Position numbers and translations under genes: made by a program. 64,000 nucleotides of DNA from Leptothrix sp. (in: b-proteobacteria) (GTDB taxonomy: Bacteria; Pseudomonadota; Gammaproteobacteria; Burkholderiales; Burkholderiaceae_C): NCBI GenBank assembly GCA_013822685.1, contig PNKV01000005.1:124001-188000 (forward strand), read 5' to 3'. Below, one piece after another: positions 9,941 through 24,396 of the stretch. The stretch's first letter is position 1; every line of letters starts with the position of its first letter. The notes beneath the pieces are model-generated. The model saw nothing but the letters and a program-made list of their open reading frames with translations. It ran no database searches and had not been told where the DNA came from.

Positions 9941-10144
9941 ATGCAAGAAAACCTGCATTCCCCTCATCGCCAGTTGATCGAGTTGCGCATGGAGCATGCC
10001 GACCTCGACAACCTGATCGATCTTGCGGCCGAACAGGCCCCCGTTGACGAGCTGACCTTGCGTCGGCTCAAGAAGCGCCGTTTGTTGCTGCGGGACCGCA
10101 TTGCGCGGCTCGAGCGCATGCTGGACCCGAAGGAGCCTGCCTGA
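9941..10144 (+). CDS. YdcH-like small protein (DUF465)
   Basis: A 67-residue protein made almost entirely of charged alpha helix: an HRQLIELRMEHADLDNLID stretch followed by RRLKKRRLLLRDRIARLERML. This is the pattern of the DUF465/YdcH family of small coiled-coil proteins of unknown function. The ATG at 9941 gives a protein starting close to the conserved region; a longer in-frame start at 9902 adds an unrelated segment. Confidence 0.7.
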   Translation: MQENLHSPHRQLIELRMEHADLDNLIDLAAEQAPVDELTLRRLKKRRLLLRDRIARLERMLDPKEPA

Positions 10145-10154
10145 GGCGCTGCTG

Positions 10155-12755
10155 TCACGCGTTGGACGGTGCAATGGCTTCCAGCAATTCGGTTTCAAGC
10201 TTGAGTTGCGACCGATCCTGGCGCAGGCCAGGGCCCGTGACCAAAAAGGTGTCTTCCACGCGCTCACCCAAGGTGCTGACCTTGGCCAGTTGAACATTCA
10301 CCTGGTGGCGCGCCAGCACACGGGCAATCACATAGAGTAGGCCTGAGCGGTCGCTGGCCGACACGCTGAGCAGCCAGCGTTGAGCGCGTTCGTCTGGACG
10401 CAGGCTGACGCGGGGCGGCACAGGAAATGATTTCACCCGCCTGGACAGGCGGCCCTTGCTGGGCTCGTGCAAGGGCAGGTCAGAGGCGCAGGCGGTGGCC
10501 AATTGGTTCTCGACCAGCGCGATCAAATCGCGGTAGTGAACACCCTCCTGCGATGAGTTGGGCGCGGACATGATCTGAAATGTGTCCAGCGCATAGCCGC
10601 CGTTGGTGGTGTGGATGCGAGCATCTTGAATGGTGAAGCCGGCGCGGTCAAAGTAGCCGCAGATGCGGGCAAACAAGTCAGCTCGGTCGGGCGCATAGAC
10701 CAGCACCTGCAGCCCTTCACCGGCCGGTGACAGGCGGGCGCGCACGATGGGCTCAGGCGTGTCCACCAGTTGCCACAGGCAGCGCGTGTGCCAGGCGATG
10801 TCTGGGGCGTCGTGGCGAGCAAAGTAGCTCATGTCCAGCGTTTTCCACAACGATGCCTCGATGCCATCTGGCAGGTAGTACAGGGCCAGCGAGTGCCTGG
10901 TTTGTTGTTTGCGGGCTTCGATCTCGGCGTCCATGTGCGGGCGTGCGCCCCCCAGGGCGCGCAAAGCCAGCTTGTACAGGTCTTCCAGCAGCTTGCCTTT
11001 CCATGCGTTCCAGACCTTGGGGCTGGTGCCCCGGATGTCGGCCACGGTCAGCAGGTAAAGGCCGGTGAGGGCGCGTTCGCTGCCCATGCGCTTGGCAAAG
11101 GCCTGGATGACGTCTGGGTCGCTGAGGTCTTCCTTTTGCGCCACGCGCGACAAGGTCAGGTGCTCGCCCACCAGGAACTGGATCAGCTTGGTGTCCTCAA
11201 GGCTGATGCCATGGGCCTTGCAAAAGCGGTGCACTTCCTGAACGCCCAGCTCGGAATGATCGCCACCGCGCCCCTTGGCCACATCGTGAAACAGGGCCGC
11301 AATGTAGAGAATCCAGGGCTTGTCCCATTCGGCGGCCAGTTGAGTGCAGAACGGGTACTCGTGCGCATGCTCTGGGATGAAGAAGCGGCGCACATTGCGC
11401 ACCACCATCAGGATGTGCTGGTCCACGGTGTAGACGTGGAACAGGTCGTGCTGCATTTGGCCCACGATGCGGCGGAAGACCCACAGGTAGCGCCCCAGCA
11501 CCGAGGTCTGGTTGAGCAGCCGCATCACACGGGTCAGACCATGCGGCTCTTTCAGGATCGCCATGAAGGTCTGCCGATTGACCGGGTCATTGCGGAACTC
11601 GGCGTCCATCAGGTCGCGGCCGTTGTACAGCGCGCGCAGTGTGCGGGCCGACAAGCCCTTCATGGTGTTGTCGTGTTGCAGCACCAGGAAGGTTTCCAGG
11701 ATGGCGTGCCGGTCGCGCTGGTAAAGGTCATCGCTGACCACTTCGAGGAAGCCGCCGCGGTCCAGGAACTTGTCATTGATGGGGCGCATGGGCGCGTCTT
11801 GCGAGCCCAGGATGCGCTCTTCAATGTTCAGCATCAGGATCTGGTTGAGCTGAGTGACGGCTTTGGCGGCCCAGTAATAGCGGCGCATCAAGGCTTCGCT
11901 GGCGCGCAGTGCGGGCGTGTTCACGTAGCCGAAGGTTTCGGCCACCCCGGCTTGCAGGTCGAACACCAGGCGGTCTTCACGGCGGCCGGCTACTTGATGA
12001 AGTCGGGCGCGGATCAGCTTGAGCAGGCCTTCATTGCGCTGCAGCTGGCGGGCTTCAAAAGCGGTCAGCAGGCCTTTGACGGCCAACTCGTGCCAGTTCT
12101 TGCCAAAGCCCGCAGCGCGCGCCACCCAGAGCACCACTTGCAGATCCCGCAGGCCGCCGGGGCTTTCCTTGCAGTTGGGCTCCAGGGCGTAGGGCGTGTC
12201 TTCGTACTTGTGATGACGCTGGCGCAACTCCAGTGTCTTGGCGCGCATGAAGGTGGGCGCGTCCAGGTGCTGTAGCGTCGCTTCTTTCAGTTCCTCGAAG
12301 CGCGCTTTGGATCCGCATAAAAAGCGGGCTTCCAACAAGGCGGTCTGGACCGTCACGTCTCGCTGGGCTTCTTCGCTGCATTCTTCAACGCTGCGCACGC
12401 TGGAGCCAATCTCCAGGCCGATGTCCCAGCAGGCGCTGATGAAGCTTTCCACGCTGTGGGTCAGGCCTTCGTCGCCAGCGACCGAGGGAGACACGGGCAA
12501 CAGCACCAGCACATCGATGTCGGAATGCGGGAACAGCTCACCCCGACCGTAGCCGCCCACGGCCACCAGGGTGGCACCCTTGGGCATGTGGTGGGCATCC
12601 CAGAGCAGCATCAGGCTGCGGTCAACGGCCTTGGCGGTGTTGTGCAGCAGCCGCGTGGCCGAGGCAGCGATGGGCCGGGCATTGGCGAACTGGGTCAGCA
12701 AGTCGTTTTTGGCGGTGCGCAGTTGCGTGCGCAACGCCGGGATGTCCAGGGCCAT
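10155..12755 (-). CDS. glnD: Bifunctional uridylyltransferase/uridylyl-removing enzyme
   Basis: The 866-residue nitrogen sensor adds UMP to or removes it from PII proteins according to glutamine level. The N-terminal nucleotidyltransferase domain carries GGYGRGELFPHSDIDVLVL with the metal aspartates. The central HD hydrolase domain has ALFHDVAKGRGGDHSELG. Two C-terminal ACT domains sense glutamine (VYAPDRADLFARICGYFDRA and WLLSVSASDRSGLLYVIARV). The ATG at 12755 is chosen; a GTG at 12770 is possible and would lie only a few bases from the map stop, consistent with a map-glnD operon. No clear ribosome binding site distinguishes the two. Confidence 0.95.
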   Translation of the reverse strand: MALDIPALRTQLRTAKNDLLTQFANARPIAASATRLLHNTAKAVDRSLMLLWDAHHMPKGATLVAVGGYGRGELFPHSDIDVLVLLPVSPSVAGDEGLTHSVESFISACWDIGLEIGSSVRSVEECSEEAQRDVTVQTALLEARFLCGSKARFEELKEATLQHLDAPTFMRAKTLELRQRHHKYEDTPYALEPNCKESPGGLRDLQVVLWVARAAGFGKNWHELAVKGLLTAFEARQLQRNEGLLKLIRARLHQVAGRREDRLVFDLQAGVAETFGYVNTPALRASEALMRRYYWAAKAVTQLNQILMLNIEERILGSQDAPMRPINDKFLDRGGFLEVVSDDLYQRDRHAILETFLVLQHDNTMKGLSARTLRALYNGRDLMDAEFRNDPVNRQTFMAILKEPHGLTRVMRLLNQTSVLGRYLWVFRRIVGQMQHDLFHVYTVDQHILMVVRNVRRFFIPEHAHEYPFCTQLAAEWDKPWILYIAALFHDVAKGRGGDHSELGVQEVHRFCKAHGISLEDTKLIQFLVGEHLTLSRVAQKEDLSDPDVIQAFAKRMGSERALTGLYLLTVADIRGTSPKVWNAWKGKLLEDLYKLALRALGGARPHMDAEIEARKQQTRHSLALYYLPDGIEASLWKTLDMSYFARHDAPDIAWHTRCLWQLVDTPEPIVRARLSPAGEGLQVLVYAPDRADLFARICGYFDRAGFTIQDARIHTTNGGYALDTFQIMSAPNSSQEGVHYRDLIALVENQLATACASDLPLHEPSKGRLSRRVKSFPVPPRVSLRPDERAQRWLLSVSASDRSGLLYVIARVLARHQVNVQLAKVSTLGERVEDTFLVTGPGLRQDRSQLKLETELLEAIAPSNA

Positions 12756-12772
12756 GGGTACTGCAGTCACGC

Positions 12773-13582
12773 TCAAGCCTGGGCAGTGATGAAGGCGGGC
12801 GGGGGCGGGCTGCCGGCCGACAGGGTCAGCACTTCGTAGCCGGTCTCGGTGACCAGCACGGTGTGCTCCCATTGGGCCGACAAGGAGTGGTCCTTGGTGA
12901 CGATGGTCCAACCGTCGGGCAGGGCCTTGATGTCGCGCTTGCCTGCGTTCACCATGGGCTCGATGGTGAAGGTCATGCCGGCTTTCAGCTCCTCAAGGGT
13001 GCCCGCGCGGCCATAGTGCAGCACTTGCGGTTCTTCGTGGAAGCGTTGGCCGATGCCGTGGCCGCAGTATTCGCGAACCACCGAGAAGCCCTGGTTTTCA
13101 ACAAAGGTCTGGATGGCGTTGCCGATGTCGCCCAGGCGCACGCCGGGCTTGACTTTGGCAATCCCGCGCCACATGGCCTCATAGGTCAGGTTGCACAGGC
13201 GCTTGGCCGCGATCGAGCCTTCGCCGACCACGAACATGCGGCTGGTGTCGCCGTGCCAGCCATCCTTGATGACGGTGATGTCGAGGTTGACGATGTCGCC
13301 GTTTTTCAACGCACGGTCGTTGGGGATGCCGTGGCAGATCGTGTGGTTGACCGAGGTGCAGATCGACTTGGGATAGGGCAAGTGGCCGCCCGGCGCGTAG
13401 TTCAAGGGCGCGGGGATGGTGCCTTGCACCTCGACCATGTAGTCATGCGCCAGTTTGTCCAACTGGTCCGTGGTCACGCCCGGCTTGACGAAAGGGGTGA
13501 GGTAGTCCAGCACCTCGGAGGCGAGGCGGCCCGCGAGGCGCATGGCGTCAATCTCGGCGCCTGTTTTGATGGTGATGCTCAT
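12773..13582 (-). CDS. map: Type I methionine aminopeptidase
   Basis: The 269-residue enzyme removes initiator methionine from new proteins. The dinuclear-metal ligands are visible: the two aspartates in LDITVIKDGWHGDTSR, His in YCGHGIGQRFHEEPQ, Glu in FTIEPMV, and Glu in QWEHTVLV. The substrate-positioning His is in NHTICHGIPND. The start MSITIKTGAEIDAMR at 13582 is the usual N-terminus. It is upstream of glnD on the same strand with a short gap and divergent from purL. Confidence 0.96.
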   Translation of the reverse strand: MSITIKTGAEIDAMRLAGRLASEVLDYLTPFVKPGVTTDQLDKLAHDYMVEVQGTIPAPLNYAPGGHLPYPKSICTSVNHTICHGIPNDRALKNGDIVNLDITVIKDGWHGDTSRMFVVGEGSIAAKRLCNLTYEAMWRGIAKVKPGVRLGDIGNAIQTFVENQGFSVVREYCGHGIGQRFHEEPQVLHYGRAGTLEELKAGMTFTIEPMVNAGKRDIKALPDGWTIVTKDHSLSAQWEHTVLVTETGYEVLTLSAGSPPPPAFITAQA

Positions 13583-13721
13583 GGGTAGGATTATCCCGAT
13601 TTCAGGGCCCGCAAGAAACGACAAGGGCATCAGAAAGCGGTTGCTCAGGCTCATAGCCGCTTAAAATGCCGGGTTTCCTCGCACGCCTGCCCAACGAAAG
13701 CCCTGAAAGGGGCCCCACGCC

Positions 13722-16700
13722 GTGACCGATCGCACCCACCACCTGATGCATTTCGAGGGCGGCAACGCCCTGGCCCTTCACCAAGTTCAGGCTTTGCTGC
13801 CCAAACTGCAGGCCATCAACCCCAAGATCATCGGCGTGCATGCCCGCCATGTGCATTGGGTGGCGGCCGATCACGGTCTGTCATCGAACGAGTCGGACAC
13901 GCTGACGGGCCTGCTGACCTACGGGGACCCATACCAGGGCCCGGTTGAGGGCGACCTGATCGTGGTCATGCCCCGCCTGGGCACTGTGTCGCCCTGGGCG
14001 TCCAAGGCGACCGACATCGCGCACAACTGTGGGCTGAAGATTCGCCGGGTGGAACGCGTCACTGAATACCGCTTGACCTTGAAGACCGGCCTGTTGGGCT
14101 CGATCACGGGGGGAAACAAGCCTTTGACGCCAGCGGAGTTAACCTCTGCCGCAGCGCTGTTGCACGACCGCATGACCGAAAGCGTGGCCCTGGCCCGGGA
14201 CGAAGCCCGGCACCTGTTCGACGAAAAACCTGGCCAGCCTATGGAGCATGTGGACGTGCTGGGCCAAGGACGCAGCGCGCTGGAATCCGCCAACAAGACC
14301 TTCGGCCTGGCCTTGTCGGATGATGAAATCGACTACCTGGTCAACGCTTTCACGGGCTTGAAGCGCAACCCGACCGACGTCGAGCTGATGATGTTCGCGC
14401 AGGCCAACAGCGAGCATTGCCGCCACAAGATCTTCAACGCCCAGTTCACCATCAATGGCCAGGCGCAAGACCTGTCGATGTTCGGCATGATCCGCAACAC
14501 CGAAAAGCTGAACCCGCAGCACACGGTGGTGGCCTATTCCGACAACGCCTCGGTGATGGAGGGGCACGAGATCGAACGCTGGATGCCGGCCGGCTACACC
14601 AACGCGCCGCAGTACCAGGCCAAGCCTGAATTGGCGCACGTGCTGATGAAGGTCGAGACGCACAACCACCCCACGGCGATTTCGCCTTACCCCGGCGCTT
14701 CGACGGGCGCGGGTGGTGAGATCCGTGATGAAGGCGCCACGGGCCGCGGTTCGCGTCCGAAGGCCGGCTTGACGGGTTTCTCGGTGTCCAACCTGCACTT
14801 GCCCGGCACGAATGAGCCTTGGGAGCAGAACCCGGTCGGCAAGCCCGAGCACATCGCCAGCCCCCTGCAGATCATGATCGACGGCCCCCTGGGGGGCGCC
14901 GCCTTCAACAACGAGTTCGGCCGGCCCAACCTGGCAGGCTATTTCCGCGTGTACGAGCAGACCGTGGGCGAGGGCGCTGAGGCCATCCGCCGCGGATACC
15001 ACAAGCCCATCATGATCGCGGGCGGCCTGGGCACGATCGCGTCCACGCAGACGCACAAGATCCAGTTCCCGGCCGGTACCTTGCTGATCCAGTTGAGCGG
15101 CCCCGGCATGCGCATCGGCATGGGCGGCAGCGCGGCCAGTTCGATGGCGGCGGGCACCAACGCCGCCGACCTGGACTTCGATTCCGTGCAGCGCGGCAAT
15201 CCCGAGATCCAGCGCCGGGCCCAAGAGGTCATCAACCACTGCTGGAACCTGGGCGCGAGCAATCCCATCTTGGCCATCCACGACGTGGGTGCGGGCGGCA
15301 TCTCCAATGCCTTCCCTGAACTGGTCGATGGCGCAGGCAAGGGCGCGCGTTTTGATTTGAGCAAGGTGCCGCTGGAAGAATCCGGCCTGGCACCGAAAGA
15401 AATCTGGTGCAATGAAAGCCAGGAGCGTTACGTCCTGGCCATCGCGCCTGAAAGCCTGCCCATCTTCAGCGCCATGTGCGAGCGCGAACGCTGCCCCTTC
15501 GGCGTGGTCGGCGTGACCACCGAAGAGACCCAACTGGTACTGGAAGACACGGCCCTGAGCAACCCCGATGCCGATCGCCCCATCGACATGCCGATGGACG
15601 TGCTGCTGGGCAAGCCGCCCAAGATGCACCGCGACGTCAAAAGCGTTCAGCGCCATGGCGGCCAGGTTGAGCTGACCGGCCTGTCGCTCGACAAGCTGGC
15701 GTTCGATGTGCTGCGCCATCCCACGGTGGCCAGCAAACGCTTCCTGATCACTATCGGCGACCGCACCGTGGGGGGCTTGAACCACCGCGACCAGATGGTC
15801 GGCCCGTGGCAAGTGCCCGTGGCCGATTGCGCCGTCACGCTGGCCGACTTCAAGGGCTTCGCCGGCGAAGCCATGAGCATGGGCGAGCGCACACCGTTGG
15901 CCGCCGTCAACGCGCCGGCATCGGGCCGCATGGCCGTGGCCGAGGCCATCACCAACCTGCTGGCCGCGCCCATCGAGTTGAGCCGCGTCAAGCTGTCCGC
16001 CAACTGGATGGCCGCTTGCGGTGAGGCGGGTGAAGACGCTGCCTTGTACGAAACCGTGCGCGCGGTGGGCATGGAGCTGTGCCCGGCTTTGGGCGTCTCC
16101 ATCCCCGTGGGCAAGGATTCGCTGTCGATGCGCACGCGTTGGTCTTCGGACCAAGGCGAAACGAAGCAAGTGACCGCACCTGTGTCCTTGATCGTGACCG
16201 CTTTCGCGTCCATTCCTGATGTGCGTCCCACGCTCACGCCGCAATTGATCGTTCAAGAGGCTGGCCAGTCACTGGACACGACCCTGATCCTGGTCGACCT
16301 GGGCCAAGGACAGGGCCGTTTAGGTGGCTCGATCCTGTCGCAAGTGCTGAACCAGTTCGGCAACGACGTGCCTGATCTGGACAACCCAGAGTTGCTCAAG
16401 CAATTGGTGAACGCCGTCAACGCGCTGCGCTCGCAAGGCAAGCTGCTGGCCTACCACGACCGTGCCGACGGCGGCCTGTGGGCCACCGCTTGTGAGATGG
16501 CCTTCGCTGGCCACACCGGCGTCAGCCTGAACGTAGACATGCTCGTTACCGAAGGCGATGGCATCAGCGACAGCCGCGCCGACATGGGCGACTCGAAAAA
16601 CTGGGCTGGCCAGGTGGGCGAGCGCCGCAACGAGCTGACTTTGAAGGCCCTGTTCAACGAAGAACTGGGCGTCGTGCTGCAAGTACGCACGGCTGAGCGC

Positions 16701-17765
16701 GATGCCGTGCTACAGACCCTGCGCGAGCATGGCTTGTCCAAGCACAGCCACGTCATCGGCAAGCCCAACGCCAAGGGCGTGGTCGAAATCTGGCGCGACG
16801 CCAAGGCCGTGTTCAGCGCCCCACTCGAGCAATTGCACAAGACCTGGGACGAGGTAAGTTGGCGCATCGCGCAATTGCGCGACAACCCCGCCTGCGCCGA
16901 CAGCGAACACGCCGCCGTGGGCCTGGCCAGCGACCCTGGCTTGCACGTTCAGCTGAGCTTCGACCCTTCAGAAGACGTGGCTGCGCCATTCATCAACCAG
17001 TCGCGCCCCAAGGTCGCGATCCTGCGCGAGCAGGGTGTCAACAGCCACCTGGAAATGGCCTACGCCATGCACCTCGGCGGCTTCGACACCTTCGACGTGC
17101 ACATGAGCGACCTGCAGGCCGGCCGCGCCCGCCTGGACCAGTTCAAGGGCTTCATTGCCTGCGGTGGCTTCAGCTACGGCGACACCTTGGGTGCCGGCGA
17201 GGGCTGGGCCCGCTCGATCATGTTCAACGCCCTGCTGGCTGAGCAGTTCGCCGAGTTCTTCGGCCGCACCGACACCTTTGCCCTGGGCATCTGCAATGGT
17301 TGCCAGATGCTGGCGGCATTGAGCCCCATCATCCCCGGCGCGCAAGACTGGCCCAAATTCACGCACAACCAGAGCACACGCTTTGAGGCCCGCCTGAGTC
17401 AGGTCGAGGTGCTGGAAAGCCCCTCGCTGTTCTTCGCCGGCATGGCGGGCAGCCGCATGCCGATTGCGGTGGCCCATGGTGAAGGCTTTGCCGACTTCTC
17501 GCAGCGCGGCAATGCCCAGCAGGTCAAGCAGGCAATGCGCTTCGTTGACAACACTGGCGCGGCCACCGAGGCTTATCCTTTCAACCCGAATGGCAGCCCG
17601 GGCGGCCTGACCGCCGTGACCACGGCCGATGGCCGCTTCACGGCCATGATGCCGCATCCCGAGCGCGTCTTCCGCAATGTGCAGTTGAGCTGGACCAGCG
17701 GCGACAAGGCCGCGCACAGCCCTTGGCTGCGCTTGTTCCAGAACGCCCGCCGCTGGGTGGGCTGA
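13722..17765 (+). CDS. purL: Phosphoribosylformylglycinamidine synthase, large single-chain form
   Basis: The roughly 1347-residue enzyme catalyses the fourth step of purine synthesis, using ATP and glutamine to convert FGAR to FGAM. N-terminal and linker regions precede two AIRS-like ATP-binding halves ([16 protein letters not shown] and GGHAGISNAF-type [12 protein letters not shown] motifs, and [13 protein letters not shown]). The C-terminal class I glutaminase has its nucleophile in [13 protein letters not shown] and the supporting His/Glu in [10 protein letters not shown]. Length is that of the gamma/beta-proteobacterial type. The start is either the GTG at 13722 or the ATG at 13746 ([10 protein letters not shown]); the latter matches family N-termini equally well. 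Confidence 0.95.
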   Translation: MTDRTHHLMHFEGGNALALHQVQALLPKLQAINPKIIGVHARHVHWVAADHGLSSNESDTLTGLLTYGDPYQGPVEGDLIVVMPRLGTVSPWASKATDIAHNCGLKIRRVERVTEYRLTLKTGLLGSITGGNKPLTPAELTSAAALLHDRMTESVALARDEARHLFDEKPGQPMEHVDVLGQGRSALESANKTFGLALSDDEIDYLVNAFTGLKRNPTDVELMMFAQANSEHCRHKIFNAQFTINGQAQDLSMFGMIRNTEKLNPQHTVVAYSDNASVMEGHEIERWMPAGYTNAPQYQAKPELAHVLMKVETHNHPTAISPYPGASTGAGGEIRDEGATGRGSRPKAGLTGFSVSNLHLPGTNEPWEQNPVGKPEHIASPLQIMIDGPLGGAAFNNEFGRPNLAGYFRVYEQTVGEGAEAIRRGYHKPIMIAGGLGTIASTQTHKIQFPAGTLLIQLSGPGMRIGMGGSAASSMAAGTNAADLDFDSVQRGNPEIQRRAQEVINHCWNLGASNPILAIHDVGAGGISNAFPELVDGAGKGARFDLSKVPLEESGLAPKEIWCNESQERYVLAIAPESLPIFSAMCERERCPFGVVGVTTEETQLVLEDTALSNPDADRPIDMPMDVLLGKPPKMHRDVKSVQRHGGQVELTGLSLDKLAFDVLRHPTVASKRFLITIGDRTVGGLNHRDQMVGPWQVPVADCAVTLADFKGFAGEAMSMGERTPLAAVNAPASGRMAVAEAITNLLAAPIELSRVKLSANWMAACGEAGEDAALYETVRAVGMELCPALGVSIPVGKDSLSMRTRWSSDQGETKQVTAPVSLIVTAFASIPDVRPTLTPQLIVQEAGQSLDTTLILVDLGQGQGRLGGSILSQVLNQFGNDVPDLDNPELLKQLVNAVNALRSQGKLLAYHDRADGGLWATACEMAFAGHTGVSLNVDMLVTEGDGISDSRADMGDSKNWAGQVGERRNELTLKALFNEELGVVLQVRTAERDAVLQTLREHGLSKHSHVIGKPNAKGVVEIWRDAKAVFSAPLEQLHKTWDEVSWRIAQLRDNPACADSEHAAVGLASDPGLHVQLSFDPSEDVAAPFINQSRPKVAILREQGVNSHLEMAYAMHLGGFDTFDVHMSDLQAGRARLDQFKGFIACGGFSYGDTLGAGEGWARSIMFNALLAEQFAEFFGRTDTFALGICNGCQMLAALSPIIPGAQDWPKFTHNQSTRFEARLSQVEVLESPSLFFAGMAGSRMPIAVAHGEGFADFSQRGNAQQVKQAMRFVDNTGAATEAYPFNPNGSPGGLTAVTTADGRFTAMMPHPERVFRNVQLSWTSGDKAAHSPWLRLFQNARRWVG

Positions 17766-17779
17766 GCGTCCTGATCAGG

Positions 17780-18094
17780 TCAGGCTGGCAGCAGCTTGAC
17801 CTGCCACTGGCCGCCTTCAGCGATAAGGGTGATCAGGCGATCAATGTTGGGGTGCTTGCCCGGGTTGGCGCGGGCATCCACCGTGTGCTCTGCGTAGATG
17901 TCCAGGCCGCGTGAGGCAGCTTCGGCGTCGATGACACCGGATGCATTGGCCAGCGAGGCGTAGACGGCCAGCGAGCCAGCTTGGCCGGGCTTGTTTTCAA
18001 TGGTGGCCACCACAGCGCCAGAAGCGTCGGTCAATTGCAGGCCCGCCAGGTGTGAAACGGCCGGGAGTTGTTGGAGGTTGTCGCTGAAAGCCAT
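17780..18094 (-). CDS. DUF2322 family protein
   Basis: A 104-residue soluble protein with the conserved AEHTVDARANPGKHPNIDRL segment near its C-terminus. I associate this with the DUF2322 family of small proteobacterial proteins of unknown function. It has no signal peptide or membrane helix. It is convergent with purL and divergent from pyrG. The family name is from memory of the motif. Confidence 0.6.
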   Translation of the reverse strand: MAFSDNLQQLPAVSHLAGLQLTDASGAVVATIENKPGQAGSLAVYASLANASGVIDAEAASRGLDIYAEHTVDARANPGKHPNIDRLITLIAEGGQWQVKLLPA

Positions 18095-18206
18095 GTTGCT
18101 CGTGGGTAGAAAAATCAGGGCGCCATTGTCTTCGATGTGTTCGCCAGCCAGCCCGCATTCCGGTGGACAAGGGGGCTTTTGTCGCGGACGGTATATCGCA
18201 TACGCC

Positions 18207-22089
<3,883 letters not shown>

Positions 22090-22119
22090 TCGAATCGCCA
22101 GGTCAACGTGATTCCAAAC

Positions 22120-22143
22120 AAAGGGGGCTCAGGCCCCCTTTCT
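22120..22143 (+). terminator. Terminator after eno
   Basis: AAAGGGGGC (22120-22128) pairs perfectly with GCCCCCTTT (22133-22141) around a TCAG loop. The 3' arm supplies the T residues. It separates eno from the acyltransferase gene. Confidence 0.85.
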
Positions 22144-22247
22144 CATGGGCAGCTGCCATTTGGCGCTCATTCGCGGGGGACCTGAGTATTCGTCTTTGAA
22201 CGAGAATCTGGACAAAACCTGTTAACTAGAATGAATTGGGAGGCCGA

Positions 22248-23372
22248 GTGAAATCGTCTTCAGGGCAGTATTACATCGGGCTGGATCACTTGCGCGCGTT
22301 GGCGGTGCTCATGGTCTTCTCATGGCATTTCATCTATTCGCACGGCATTCTTCCTCTGGATGGCTCCGCCGCCCCCCGGTTCGCGCCCCTGTCCTTATTG
22401 ACGCAGGGTTACACGGGCGTTTCCCTGTTCATGGTGTTGAGCGGCTATATCTTTGCCCGGCTCACTGATGGGCAACAGTTGATGTATGGGCGTTTTCTGA
22501 TCAATCGAGCCCTGAGGTTGCTGCCTTTGCTGTCGGTGGTGATGGCCTTGGCCTATGTAAAGAGCATCATTACCCACGACGGGCTCGACGTTCCTCATCG
22601 GCTGTTATGGGGCTGGTTAGCCCCAGTGTTGCCGCAGGGTGGCTGGTCGGTCACGGTCGAGGCGCATTTTTATGTGATGCTGCCGGTCATCTTGTGGATC
22701 GCCGCCAAAAGCCGTGCGGGGCTATTGGCGGTTGTGTTGGCGACTATTGCCCTTCGATGTGTGGTGTATGCGCTGGACGGCCCCATGGAGTATCTGTCCT
22801 ACACCATGGTAGGGCGGCTTGACCAATTTTTGCTGGGGTGTCTGGCCTACCAGTGGCGCCACCTGATTCAAGGGCGACATGCCTGGTGGTCATTGGCTGC
22901 CATCGTTTTTTGCGCGTTCATCTCGTATGTGGACCACCAAGGCAGCATGTTTTCCAAGAATCGTGACATGTCGCCTTGGTGGATATTTTTCAGCACCGTC
23001 GAGGGCGCTTTTTATGGATTAAGTGTGGCGTGGTATGACACTTCGTTCAAGCATCCAACGCCCGGCCGAGCCTCAAAATTGGTGGCCATGGTGGGGCGCT
23101 ATTCCTATTCGATTTACATGCTCCATGCGTTTGTGGTTTTCAAATTAGCAGACGTCATCAATCGCAAATTGATTGACATTGAGAACACCTATCTGGCCTT
23201 GACGGCATCGGCAATCTGCCTGCTCTTGTTTTTGCCAGTGGCAGCGCTCAGTTACCGCCTCATTGAGGCACCGTTTTTGAAGTTGCGGGTCATTTACACC
23301 AAGCCTAAGCCAGCAGCGCCCACATCCCCGGTTAATGCGCCGAAAGAACTGCAGGTTCGCCAAGCGGCTTGA
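22248..23372 (+). CDS. Acyltransferase 3 family membrane protein (OafA/YrhL type)
   Basis: This polytopic membrane protein of about 374 residues belongs to acyltransferase family 3, which O-acylates surface sugars. The N-terminus YIGLDHLRALAVLMVFSWHF carries the conserved Arg/His pattern of the family, and GVSLFMVLSGYIFARL is the typical next helix. About ten hydrophobic segments follow, and a basic tail ends the protein. GTG at 22248 is chosen because GGGAGG lies at 22238-22243; TTG at 22236 would overlap that site. Composition is somewhat less GC-rich than its neighbours. It stands between eno and ftsB and may be a later insertion. The substrate is unknown. Confidence 0.85.
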   Translation: MKSSSGQYYIGLDHLRALAVLMVFSWHFIYSHGILPLDGSAAPRFAPLSLLTQGYTGVSLFMVLSGYIFARLTDGQQLMYGRFLINRALRLLPLLSVVMALAYVKSIITHDGLDVPHRLLWGWLAPVLPQGGWSVTVEAHFYVMLPVILWIAAKSRAGLLAVVLATIALRCVVYALDGPMEYLSYTMVGRLDQFLLGCLAYQWRHLIQGRHAWWSLAAIVFCAFISYVDHQGSMFSKNRDMSPWWIFFSTVEGAFYGLSVAWYDTSFKHPTPGRASKLVAMVGRYSYSIYMLHAFVVFKLADVINRKLIDIENTYLALTASAICLLLFLPVAALSYRLIEAPFLKLRVIYTKPKPAAPTSPVNAPKELQVRQAA

Positions 23373-23407
23373 GTTCTCACCATGGCCAGTCTGGTAAAGT
23401 TGAAACA

Positions 23408-23737
23408 ATGCGCGTCGCTACCATCGTCCTCCTGGCCCTTTTGGCCGTGGTGCATGCCGAGCTCTGGTTCGGCAAAGGCGGTGTGCCGCGCGTCATGTCT
23501 TTACGTGCGCAATTGCAGCACCAGCAAAAACTCAATGACCAAGCCCAGGCCGTCAACGAGCAACTGGTGGCCGAGGTCCGCGACCTTCAAGAAGGCCTTG
23601 AAATGGTCGAGGAAAAGGCCCGCACCGAACTGGGCATGATCAAGCCTGACGAAATCTACGTGCAGCTGACCACCACCAAGCAGCCGCCAGCTTCCGCATC
23701 GGCCACCGCTGGCGAGGCCTCTGCTGCCGCGCCTTGA
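23408..23737 (+). CDS. ftsB: Cell division protein FtsB
   Basis: The 109-residue bitopic division protein has one N-terminal membrane helix (IVLLALLAVVHAELWF), a periplasmic coiled coil (about residues 25-70), and the short conserved block EKARTELGMIKPDEIYVQL. It forms a complex with FtsL and FtsQ at the septum. The tail is Ala/Ser-rich. The ATG at 23408 is preferred because upstream in-frame sequence is not conserved. It overlaps pnuC by one base (TGATG). Confidence 0.92.
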   Translation: MRVATIVLLALLAVVHAELWFGKGGVPRVMSLRAQLQHQQKLNDQAQAVNEQLVAEVRDLQEGLEMVEEKARTELGMIKPDEIYVQLTTTKQPPASASATAGEASAAAP

Positions 23738-24396
23738 TGCTCAACAACACGCCGTTGTCCGACCTGTTTTCCTGGGCTGATCCGTGGCTGGCGCCGCTGT
23801 TCACCGCCTGGGGCGTGCCTGTTTCGCAGCTGGAGGTCTGGGCCTTTGCGCTGTCTGTGGCCATGGTCTTGTTCAACCTGCGGATCAACCCCTGGGGCTG
23901 GCCTCTGGCCATCATCAGCTCGCTGCTGTATGGCGTGCTGTTCGCGCGCAGCAAGCTGTATGGAGAGGCCACCTTGCAACTGGTTTTCGTGGCCTTGTCA
24001 TGCTGGGGCTGGTGGCAATGGCTGTGGGGGCGCGATGAATCCAATGCGTCCCTGAAGCCGCAAGCCCTGGGGCGCCGGGGCCGCCAATGGGCCTTGTGCG
24101 TCACCTTGCTGATGTGGCCCCTGTTGGGCTTACTGCTGGACCACGCCACGGATTCCGATGTGCCTTATCTGGACGCCTTGCCCACTGCAGCCAGCCTGTT
24201 AGGTCAGTGGTTGCTGGGCCGCAAATACATTGAAAATTGGTCAACCTGGCTGGTGGTCAACCTGGTGAGCATGGTCCTGTTTGGCCAGAAGGGCTTGTGG
24301 CTCACGGTCATTCTCTATGGACTGTTCGCGGTGCTGTCGGTGGCCGGATGGCAGCAATGGCGGCGCCATGTCGCGCCCCTGCCTCACCGTGGCTGA
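23737..24396 (+). CDS. pnuC: Nicotinamide riboside/NMN-type vitamin transporter PnuC
   Basis: The 219-residue inner membrane protein has about seven helices. It shows the PnuC signatures LRINPWGWPLAIISSLLYGVL and CWGWWQWLWG (Trp-rich substrate site region). PnuC proteins facilitate uptake of nicotinamide riboside or related B vitamins, driven by phosphorylation inside the cell. The next gene encodes a nicotinamide-riboside-kinase-like protein, which supports the nicotinamide riboside substrate. It is translationally coupled to ftsB. Confidence 0.88.
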   Translation: MLNNTPLSDLFSWADPWLAPLFTAWGVPVSQLEVWAFALSVAMVLFNLRINPWGWPLAIISSLLYGVLFARSKLYGEATLQLVFVALSCWGWWQWLWGRDESNASLKPQALGRRGRQWALCVTLLMWPLLGLLLDHATDSDVPYLDALPTAASLLGQWLLGRKYIENWSTWLVVNLVSMVLFGQKGLWLTVILYGLFAVLSVAGWQQWRRHVAPLPHRG

